This document shows, in pieces, positions 23,901 to 35,900 of a DNA stretch of 64,000 nucleotides; positions within the stretch are counted from its first letter, which is position 1, and every line of letters begins with the position of its first letter. The notes beneath the pieces were generated by a model, which saw only the letters and a program-made list of their open reading frames with translations, was not told the DNA's origin and made no database searches. Source of the DNA: Bostrychus sinensis (Eukaryota > Chordata > Actinopteri > Gobiiformes > Eleotridae); contig CM036245.1 in the NCBI GenBank assembly GCA_020698575.1, positions 4,768,109 to 4,832,108 of the forward strand, in the 5' to 3' direction. Made by a program: the position numbers and the translations under genes.

Positions 23901-26900
23901 GCAAAGTAGAAAAAGGTCCCAGACTGAGCAGAGGCAGAGGTTTGTGCTGGATGTGTCTGCACCACACTAAACTGGAATTTAAGGGGTTAAATTTCATAAA
24001 CAGAATGAAATTTTGCTATGTATGATGAGGACTGGAAGTTAATCATTGTAACCGTGAAAAAAAATTGAATTATTGACTATTAGATTATTTTTCTATGGCA
24101 GTCTTTATTGGTGCATTTTTTTTTTTTTTTGTGTGTGTGTGCTTTGGGTGAAAGGTGTGACCAAAAAGATTAGGACTGTAGGAGAGTTAAGTACATACAA
24201 ATAAATTAGTTTCAAAATGAATTACTTGCTTTTTTAGCTATATAATTGTTTAAAAATATGACTTTAATACTTTTTTTAGCCAGCAGTCAGTGTTTTTTGT
24301 AAGATTTTTATAGAAATTTAAGGAGAAAAAATTACTTCTGTCTTTTGAATAGAGGGAAGTTGTATAGTTGGGGGTCCGCGTGGGATTTTCAGAAATCTAC
24401 GGGGGCTGCAACACTCTTGACTTTGGGAATGACTGGCCTAGAGGAAGCCCAGAGAGGAGATTTATGGATGCAGTGAAAGAGAGGAGGAGGATGCAGAGGA
24501 TTCACTGTGCCAGGAGGATTTTGGCAGCCATTGATTTAAACTTTCACTTTATAGACCAACAACCAGTTGCTACCCAATTACTGAACCCTTTTCCTTAACT
24601 AAAAAATAGAAAAGTTGCTGGTTGGAGCTGCGTTCTAGAAACATAAACAACAGGTGACCCTTAAAGCAAAACCATTTTTTTTTACCTTGACATTTGCAAA
24701 TCTGAGCATCACCGACCTGGAGTCAAAGAAGTCTCGGGTCTTGCGAGAAAATTGCCAAACAACAATCTAGCAACTGCTTTATTTCTCCATTTTCCTCACG
24801 GCAGAGCGGCCAAATGGCAAAATTATCTGTCCAAGGGGTAAGATAATTTTGCTTAAAATAAGTAAAAATAGCTTGAAACAGGGAAAAAAATATTTGAAAC
24901 AAGGCAATTAATCTAGCAATAAGTTACCTAATAACTAAATAAATCTAATCTGTTTATTTTTTGCTCAAATCAAGATTAATAATCTGAGTTCAAGTAATCT
25001 CAGTCTCAATCTCAAAGTATCTAATGTAGATATAGATTTTTTGCAGTGCAGGCGAGGATCCTTTGTGTGTTTAAAAGGCTTCTGTGGTGGTGGGCTCTTG
25101 AACCACTTCCATTGTAACTTAAACCTTATTATAGTCGCGAAATGAATTATGAGCACTTGTCCTGGTACAAAAAGTGGAACTGAACAGATCATTTAACACC
25201 TTTAAAAGCTTTTAAACGTCCGTAGTCACCAGTAACCTGATTATATAACACGGTGAGAGAGAAACTTGGCTTGGATCCACTCAGCGTCAGGACTGCACCA
25301 TGCGGAGTCATTAGACAAACAGAGAAACGGGAAATCCACCGCAACGGACCAAAACCCTGTCTGTGCTTCATCTATTATTGAAATAAGCTCTGGTTTTATT
25401 GCATCTTCTCCTGTTTTATGTGAGGAACCAGAGCAGCCATTAGTGTCTATAGGAATATTTATGTGTCTCGTTAAAATACAGGGGGAAAAACCTTAGAGAG
25501 GGAACAATCCTCACTATGATGGTTTTACTGTTGTGGATAGGGCATTGCATTGCTTTTCAATTGGTTTTGACCCTCTGAGGCTGCTGTAGTTTGAGTTCTG
25601 GCCCTGTAGTTTGGGTTCTGACCCCCTAAGGTCGCTGTAGTCTGAGTTCTGACCCTGTAGTTTGGGTTCTGACCCTCTGAGGCTGCTTTAGTTTGAGTTT
25701 TGACCCTGTAGTTTGAGTTTTGACCCTCTGAGGCTGCTTTAGTTTGAGTTTTGACCCCCTAAGGCCGCTGTAGTTTGAGTTCTGACGCTCTGAGGCCGCT
25801 GGAGTTTGAGTTCTGACCCTGTAGTTTGAGTTTTGACCCTCTGAGGCTGCTTTAGCTTGAGTTTTGATCCTGTAGTTTGAGTTTTGACCCTCTGAGGCTG
25901 CTGTAGTTTGAGTTATGACGCTCTGAGGCCGCTGTAGTTTGAATTTTGACCCTGTAGTTTGAGTTTTGACCCTCTGAGGCTGCTGTAGTTTGAGTTTTGA
26001 CCCACTGAGGCTGCTGTAGTTTGAGTTCTGACACTCTGAAACGCTGTAGTTTGAGTTCTGACCCTGTAGTTTGAGTTTTGACCCTCTGAGGCTGCTGTAG
26101 TTTGAGTTTTGACCCTGTAGTTTGAGTTTTGACCCTCTGAGGCTGCTGTAGTTTGAGTTTTGACCCTGTAGTTTGAGTTTTGACCCTCTGAGGCTGCTGT
26201 AGTTTGAGTTCTGACCCTCTGAGGCTGCTGTATTTTGAATTTTGACCCTGTAGTTTGAGTTTTGACCCTCTGAGGCCGCTGTAATTTGAGCTGTAACCCT
26301 CTGAGGCTGCTGTAATCTTTGTCTTTTTCTTTTCTTTGTGTTTTTTGTTTACTTGCCTATCTGTCCAATTAACTCTGTTCACAGTTGTATAAAGCCCTTT
26401 TTCTCTTGAAGATTGGTCCAGATAAGTGGTAGTTCTGGGAATTATGTGTCAAAGATGCAAAGAAGCTTGAGACTGCTTCGTACTAACACCACAGAGACTT
26501 GCGATGTTTGTTAATTACACACAGATTCAGTCTCAATAGCTGCAAGGAATTAAAAAGGGTATTTTTAAATAATATAAAAGTTACTTGTAAGGAGGTAAGC
26601 TTCTTTTTTATCCACAGCTGCCCTCAATCACACACTACAGCCCCAAGCCTCCACACATTGGACGTGTCTGGAGTCTCAGAACGGTGAGCGGTGCCCAGCT
26701 AGTTTTACTTTGGCAGAAGCAGAGTGGCACTGCGAGCCGCATACCACACCAAAACCGCTCGTCAGCTAGAAAATATAACTCTCTTGTTACATTTATGACG
26801 TACTACATGTACCTGGTGCCTTTTTTTAAATATTTGAAGGGTGACTGGCTCTGATAAACATTGAATTATGATGTTTGTGTTTGCAATCAGCAGCCCACAG

Positions 26901-29900
26901 TCGGTAAACACACGCCTATTCTGTCAGCTATAGCCAACACAGGTCCATTATGTGGCTCTTATTGACTTCTGAATGGCATTACTGTGTTTGGGACCTAACT
27001 AGGGATGTCACATTGTCATGATTATTGTGAGATTAAATATTGTGATTATTGACACCATGGAAGGAAACACTGACCATTTTTTATTAAATGCTGCTAATCC
27101 TGTCTGACCCATTCTTTAGATACTTGTTCTGTTTAGCACAAGGACCTAGATCATATAAACATGTAGAGTAGGTGTGTCCTGAGTCGGACACGCTCACCTT
27201 TTGGTATTTTTCGGTCTTCTAACAGATGTTTGTAAAGACGTTAACTGGCTAACGGTAGATAAACAAAAACTCCACATATTGCTCTACCTCTGTGGTAATT
27301 TTTGTGTATTTATGCTAAGTGTTTATAAAATAATCATGATATGAAAATAATTTTGAGAGGGAAATGCGCAGGGAACGCTCAGGTCACACTCGGGCGACGT
27401 TCTTTCAGTGATCTTAGTGTTTTTGTAGCTAACTTTGTCCGTCTTATTATTTTCTGTTTAACGTTAGCTTAGCCCACAATCTTATTTTGAAAGATGGAAA
27501 CAAGGAACCGGGTGTGAAAATTTGTTAACGTAAATATCCCAGCCTTAAATCAGAGCCAATCACAAGTGAAAAATCTAACAAATAAGGCCGAAAACGCCAG
27601 AAAGGTGAGCGTGTTCATTCTTGGAACTTTTGTGTGTCTGACTCAGGGCCATAGCACTGCCGAGCCTAAACCTCGGACGATAGCGCTATTTCATACGGCC
27701 GCAATAAAATATTTGTAAAAGAAACTATCCAACCAATATATCGTTATAAATGTAAGAAAATGTACTTTTATTTTATACAATTTGCATTAATGAAGATAAT
27801 AAATGAGCGATTTTATGACTTGTTGAAGATAAAAAAGTAATAGAATTTTAGCCAAAAGTGTCCGACTCACGACACACACACGTTACCAACTGTGGCATGC
27901 ATTTATACAGTCATTAATGCATTTTAGATTATTTTCGCAGTTTCACAGACCCAAGATAAACTACTTGGTAAGATTTAGCAGTAATATTAATTGTATTGTC
28001 TATCAATATTGTTAAGAAGACTCAGTGTCACGTCTTCTCCAGCTCTTGGCTCACACACTTTCAGCTGAACTCTGGACTCTAAAGTTTGGCTGTAGAGGCG
28101 TCTTTGGGCTGTAACCAAAGCCCTTGTGCCTCCTCCACGCTACAGAATACATCCCTGGTGTTAATAATATCTCTTATTGTGACCCCTTCTGTCTTCTGTA
28201 ATCTGCTGCCAGCTTCTCTCTCTGCGCTGAGCGGTATATGTTTATGGATTTATAATGACCCACAGCATCTGCCTCCACAGTGGGAATACAGTGAGACATG
28301 CAACTCACGGCTCAGCGCTCTCACCACATGCCGCTACAGGATAGTTTGCATGCAAGGTTAAAACAGCCGAGTACAAGACGCATTGAGATCTACAATATGG
28401 ATAAATGCTGTCAGACACATGCACTTAACTCAGTACGTATGGGTTAGGTTTAGGGAAATAGAGACGAACTTAAATGCTAACTGTCCTTTTCCTCTCTTTT
28501 AACCATGTTCTAATGTTGTCTCCTCCTCAAAAACAGACCTGCAGTAGGATTCTGTTGGAGTAATCCTGTATGCTGAGGCGCTGCCCTTCTCCATAGCTGA
28601 AAACGCTCGGTCTCACAGCTCTACATAGACACATGAAACCAGGAAGTGCTCCTGCGCGTTTCTAAAGCCCATACACCGTCACCGGACTCATTCTGACCAT
28701 TTCAGCCTTAAACCTCCATCACTACAAAGCAGTCAGCTCAGAAATCTATCTGTTAGCATCATGTCGTTAATAGCTGTGCTAAATAGCCTTTTTATGCTCT
28801 GTCCAGTCCCCAGCGTTGCCAGCAGGGGGCCACAGACACCTAAACCAAGCGTTCACTGTAAAGTCACAGTAACAGCTCCCCAAAAGAAGAGGTTTTTCAC
28901 AGATCCATTATTTTAAGTTTTAAAACCTGAAATACTAATGCAAAGGAGTCCAACACTATTTCAAAAAGCCTGAAAAAAGCAGAATATGGTAATTTAACTA
29001 ACTTAAAACTGGTTAACTTGTAATATTTTCACAGCTTCTTACACCTTTTGACTTTTTCAGAACAATGGGGGCCATAAATACTGTATAAGTTATTGTTGTA
29101 CTCTGAGTGTCTCTCCAGCTGCTAAAATATCCGCATCTAAAAGTCTAAGCTATCGGTTTAAATCTCTCAAAATGGTTGCACCGGGACTTGGTTTGCTTTG
29201 GGATAGAGATAAACTTCAGTCCACCACAGACGACAGCACTGCCCACAGTCTGTCTTCATATTTATACAAAGGTTTTAACTCCGCTTAAACCTTTGTTGGT
29301 GCTCGGATCCAGTCTGTAACTCATATATTATTTCGTTGTGGTTGCAGAAAAAGGAGATGGAGGTGCTCAGAGGTTACCTGTCCCTGCACCAGGCCGGAGA
29401 AAACCTCACTCTGAAATGGACCCCGAACCAGCTCATCAACGGGACGCTGGGAGACTGTGATCTGGAGAAGAGGTAGACCACTGGACACTGGGTTTATAAA
29501 ACACACATTTACACAGATACCCAACCTACACCCTATTTAATATTTATAATTACAAAATCTAAACCATCTTACTATTTCTTAAATTTGGGTATTAGCCTCA
29601 ATTCTCACACTTAAATGCAGTTTAGGCTCTCTGCAGTTCATAGGAAACATTCAAAATTGCTTTATCTCAGCCTGAAAAGCTCAAAACGGCAATAAAAAGA
29701 TTTTGTTCATTTCTCTTGAACAGAACCTCATAGAACAAAAATTCAAAAAGCATTGTGAAGCTCTCCTCAACCTCAACCTGCACCGAGAGTTTGACTGAGA
29801 TGGACTTATTGGCTTGCTAAAAAAAACAACAACATCTGTATCTGTTCTCACTGTGGCCATTGTGGCAGCCCTGCTACAAATCTGTGAGTTTTAGCTTTAA

Positions 29901-32900
29901 GATGCTTTGGAAGTCCTGAGAAGCCAGCTCAGAGAGTCACCAATCATCTATTTCAGTCTGAGAAGCTCAAAATGGCAATAAAAGATTTAGCTCATTTCTC
30001 TGGAACAGAAGAGAAATCCCCAAGCCCCAAGATTACCTTAATGGTTTTCCTAAAAAACTCATCATTAACTGTTCTCACTGTCACATTCTAATACATTTCC
30101 GTTTTAATAAGCATTACTAAAACAAATGGCTATTTAATATTAATTTCTTTCATACAATTAACAAAATCTGTCCTAGATATCGGTCCAAAAAATCGGCAGT
30201 GTTTATCAGTCACTGGCTGCTTTGAATTTGAAAAATCTGTCAAATCGGCCAAAGTTAAGCCCATAGTCTATTGGTCGACCTCTAGTCTCCAGCCAGCCAT
30301 GACCCATAAAAGTTAGAATAAGCAGAGGAAGGTAAAGTTCAGTTTGTTTGAGCAGCTGTGAACTCACAATCAGAAAGGGCTGCACATCATATCTCAAAAT
30401 TATCGTTATCGCAATATCAGCAAACACAATATCCGTATCGTAATAATCTAAATATATCACAATAACGCTGTGGTCTTTCATCTGACAGAGATTTACACTG
30501 AAGAATACAGGAACTTACATTTTTGTGAAATGTAGTGAATTTAACTTACTATGTTCAAAAAGTAAGCTCTATTTTCAAACATCGCAATAATATCGTTATT
30601 GCAATTTTCAACATAGTTTTCGAATATTGCATGTTTTCTCCATATCGTGCAGCCCTACAATCAGACTCAGGTGCGCACCAAAAAAGCGACCTCTGGTCCG
30701 CATGAAATCAGAGGTCTCGGTGCCGTGCGCTTTGAGCCCTGGTCTGGTCCTGGTCTGGTCCTGGTCTGGTCCTGGTCTGGTCCTGGTCTGGTCCTGGTGA
30801 ACTGCGAACATAATGCGGATCAAACTATGAACTAACGCCAGTGAGAGGACTTCGCCACTGTTCACCAAGGGCAGAAAAACATACACGCATCTAATGTGAC
30901 TATAAGAAAAAAAATACAAATATACTGTAAATAAAATTATTTAAAGGGTTGCTAACATTAGCAAACAAATGTGAAAACACTGCTAAAACAACACAGATTT
31001 CATATTAATCACAGAGAATCCACAGCTGTGTTCAGATATCGCTGCTCTAAACTTAATACTTAAATTTGAATTAAAGTGCGCCGTATGATATTATTGGGAT
31101 ATATTCAGCTGAAGAGGCAGACTTTTGACCAATAGATGAGCAGGGTTTCTTCTTCTCCAGTTTCTAATAACAATAATAATAATAATGGATTTATATTGCG
31201 CTTTACAAGGTTCTCAAAGCGCCTTACAATTTGGTACATTGTTCATTCACTCCTCAGTCACACTCGGTAGTGGTGAGTTACTGCCCTGGGACTGATGGAA
31301 GCGTGGCTGCCATTCTGTGCCAACGGCCCCTCCGACCACCACCAAACACAGTCACACTGACACAGTCGTACATACAGGACACAAGACAAGGACACAACAA
31401 CAGTACGTGGGGGCTTGAACCGAGGCTTGGGTTAGTGGGCAAGCGTCTCTACCGATGGAGCTACTGCCGCCCCAGTTTCTCTCAGTAAATACTGGCGCGC
31501 TGCCCTCTACAGGCGAGGTTTGTTACTGCGCCCTCAGTCAGTTCCGTTCATTTGACAGAGCTCAGTGCGAACTCGGACCAGACCAATGACATCATCAACA
31601 CAGGTGCGGACCAGCCTAAAACAGCAGTATCCCATAATGTTAAGCCCAGATTAGATGTTTAAAGTTGAATCTGAAAAAGTTGCTGCTATTTTCTTGTCCT
31701 AAATGTCTGCCCCTGTGTACCTCCTCCCTGTCCTCTGTAGTATCTACTGGGACTACGCGCTGACCGTCCCGCTGCGTCAGATCGTCTGCCTGCACTGCCA
31801 TCAGCGACGTGAGTGTCTCTCCACAGAAAAACACACACACGCGCCACAGAGTCAGTGTTTTATCTCAGTGTTGTGTCTGTGCTGCAGCGGACAGCGGCGG
31901 GACCCTGGTGCTGGTCAGCCAGGACGGGATACAGCGCCCCCCTCTGCTCTTCCCTCCTGGGGGGCACCTCCTGGCCTTCCTGTCCTGTCTGGAGACGGGT
32001 CTGCTGCCCCGGGGTCAACTCGAACCCCCGCTCTGGTCCCAGAAAGGAAAGGTACGTCCAGCCACATCAGGTCCAAGAAGCACGGGGGATTTTAGAGTCT
32101 GGTGTCACTGCGGTTCTTCTGGGTTAGATGTTCCTACAGTTAGTATACATCAGGACTAAACCTGGACTAAACCAGGTCTTAACAAGGTCTAAACCAGGGC
32201 TAAACCAGGTCTAAACCAGGTCTTAACAAGGACTAAACCTGGACTAAACCAGGACTAAACCAGGTCTTAACAAGGACTAAACCTGGACTAAACCAAGTCT
32301 TAAGAAGGACTAAACCTGGACTAAACCAGGTCTTAAGAAGGACTAAACCTGGACTAAACCAGGGCTAAACCAGGGCTAAACCTGGACTAAACCAGGGCTA
32401 AACAAGGACTAAACCAGGGCTAAACAAGGACTAAACCAGGGCTAAACCTGGACTAAACCAGGTCTTAACAAGGACTAAACCAGGTCTTAACAAGGACTAA
32501 ACCAGGACTAAACCAGGTCTTAACAAGGACTAAACCAGGACTAAACCAGGACTAAACCAGGGCTAAACCAGGTCTTAACAAGGACTAAACCTGGACTAAA
32601 CCAGGTCTTAACAAGGACTAAACCAGGGCTAAACCAGGTCTAAACAAGGACTAAACCAGGGCTAAACCAGGACTAAACCAGGGCTAAACCAGGTCTTAAC
32701 AAGGACTAAACCTGGACTAAACCAGGTCTTAACAAGGACTAAACCAGGGCTAAACCAGGTCTAAACAAGGACTAAACCAGGGCTAAACCAGGACTAAACC
32801 AGGGCTAAACCAGGTCTTAACAAGGACTAAACCTGGACTAAACCAGGTCTTAACAAGGACTAAACCAGGGCTAAACCAGGTCTTAACTAGGACTAAATCA

Positions 32901-35900
32901 GGATTAAACCAGGTCTAAAACTGATCTAAACCAAGACTAACCCAGAACTAATCCAGGTCTAAACCAGAACTTAACCAGGTCTTAACCAGGACTAAACCCA
33001 AACCAAGCAGTGGTAAAACAAACAGGACCAGACTAAGACCAGGCCCTGCTTTAACTACTCCAAACCAGGACTTAAACTGCAAAAAACTCCTGAGTGACAC
33101 CAGAAGTTCCACGTACCACCATCAGGACCTGCCCCACAGCTTGAGAACCACCGCTGTATGTGTGTGTTTCAGGGTAAAGTGTTTCCCAAACTGCGTAAGC
33201 GGAGCAGCGCGGCCCGTCTGCTGGACCAGGACCGAGCCGCGGAGGAGGAGACGGCCGCGGACTACGTCTTCCGGATCGTGTACCCCGGATACAGATACGA
33301 CGCCAGTGAGTCCACCGCGGAGAGAACGGCCAGAGCTGGCAGAGAAAAACTAACTCAATCCACACGCTTTTAAACTTTTATAACTGCACTGGCCCAGGGA
33401 GAAGTCAGAATATATGTTTCTTATTTTGTTCTCACCCAAAGCCATATGAGATTTATGATACTCCTATAGTTTTACTTTTAAGCTGAATTTCTTGAAGCTT
33501 ATTGGATGGAAAGTGAACCAAACAACACAGTTTTTTGTCCCTGGAGATAACATATCTTGCATTCAGTACACAGTAGTAGGGCTGCAGGATATGGAGAAAA
33601 CAAGCGATATTCGATAACTATGTTGAAAATTGCGATAATGATATTATTGCGACATTTGAAAATAGAGCCTACTTTTTGAACATAGTAAGTTAAATTCACT
33701 ACATTTCACAAAAATGTAAGTTCCTGTATTTACAAGTCAAAACAGCCACAAAATCAAAACTTAACACAGACTAAACCAGGAATAAACCAAGGCTAAGCTG
33801 TGACTAAATTAATTAAATTTCCACTAAAACTGGACTTTTTAAACATTTTTATTTAGTCACAACACATGTTCTTTTAAGGCTCTGGTGGAAAATGATTCTT
33901 CAGTGTAAATCTCTGTCAGATGGAAGACCACAGTGTTATTATGATATATTTAGATTCTTGCGATACAGATATTGCGTTTGCTGATATTGCGATAACGATA
34001 ATTTTTCGATATATTGTGCAGCCCTACACAGTAGTATAGTTTTCAGTGCAATGGCCAAAAGTTAATTTGAAAAGTTAACTTAATAGCTTTATGAATACAA
34101 ATGCATACTAACATCTGTCCTTACACTTTTTTTTATTCCTTATCGTCTTTTCTTTTTAAAAATATGAAGATTGGTTTTGTTAAGTTGTAGCTGTGTTATT
34201 GCAAATCTTAAGCGTCTTAAAGGTCCCCTGTTCTGCTAAATAGATTTTCCTCTCTTTTAACCAGGTTATAATGTTGTCTCCTCCTCAAAAACAGACCTGG
34301 AGTACACTGTAAAAAACAAAAATACTGCGAAAACTCAAAAACTCAAGGCAACAGGATCCTTCAAGATTTTTGAGATTTGGAGCCAACTCAAAATCTCAAG
34401 TTTTCAACAACAAATATTTTTTTGTTCACCTAATTTTGTGTTCTAAAAACTTTAAATTTTAAGTTTTACTCACTATCATTTTTTTTTAACTCATCTTACT
34501 GCCAACTGGCTATGCGTTGTTCAGAAAAGGTATTATTATAGATAACAATAAATGTATCAAAAGATTAATACTTTTTCTGAACAATGGATATAAAGTTGGC
34601 AGTAAGTTGAGTTAAAAAAATAATAGTGAGTAAAACTTAAAATTAAAAGTTTTAAGACATATGAATGATAAATTAAATGAACAAAAAATATTCATTGTTG
34701 AAAACTTGAGATTTTGAGTTGGCCCGAAAACTCAAAAATCTTGAGGGATCCTGTTGCCTTGAGTTTTTGTTTTCGAAGTATTTTTGTTTTTTACATTCAT
34801 CAGCATTGCCAGCAGGGGGCGACAGACTCCTAATCCAAGCGTTCTCTGCAGAGTCACTGTAACAGCTCCACAACAGAAGAGGTTTTCCACAGATACTTTA
34901 TTTTATTTTATTTTATTTTTAAATATTTGATTATTTTAAGTTATAAAAGCTGAAATACTAATGCACAGGAGTCCAACACTGTTTCAGAAAGACTAAGAAA
35001 AACAAAATATGGGACCTCTACATATATTTTTTTCTGAGTATGTCTTACAACAAACTTTCTACACCAAGAACCACCTCAGAAAATAATTTAATGGGTTAAA
35101 AGGAGTCTAAATATTGACTAACCCAGGCTAAACTAAAGAATAAAAGAAGGGTTAACAGAAAAATGCAATACAACAAAAGCAGGGTCTAACAGGAACTAAA
35201 CCAGGCTAAACCAGATCTAAACAGGACTAAACCAAGACTAAACTAGAACTAAACCAAGATTAAATCAAGTCTATACCTGCACTAACCCAGGTCTAAACCA
35301 GGTCTAAATTGGGTCTAAGCAAAGACTAAACCAGATACACACTAGAACAAAATCTTGACTAAAACTAGATCTAAACTAGGATAAACCAACTCTATACCAG
35401 CACTAAACCCACCTAAATCATGTCTAAACAAGGACAAATCCATGACTAAATCAGGATTAAAGTTGGCTCCTGAGTACCACCCAAAGAAGCTCGCCGTATA
35501 CCAATCATGGTACCTGTCCCACAGCTTGAGAACCACTGGTCTAGAGTTAAATAAGTGTGTCATAACTCTTATATGGCTGTTGGTGGGCTCAAACCTCCTG
35601 CCTGGCTCAGCTTATTATCAGTGTACAATCTACTCATAGCTCCTGAACAGTGACATTAAGGGTTATGGGGGGGCTAGAGCCAGCTACTTTGGGCATGAGG
35701 CGGGGGTTAATGGCCAGTTAGTCACACAGAGACACACACACACAACCATTCACTCTCTGTGGGATAATGTTGTGATTGAAGGCATTGTATGGTTTATTAT
35801 GATATGTTTAAGGTCCATCCCAGGGCAGTTATCTCTTATTTGTGTGTCTAACTGTGTCTAACCTCTGTCCCCCGGTGCGCAGTCACCATAAACTACCACC

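Noticed and set aside
25852..26382. 176-residue minus-strand frame with KLKLQQPQRVKTQTT repeats
   Set aside because: Lies wholly in the 20/31-bp minisatellite.
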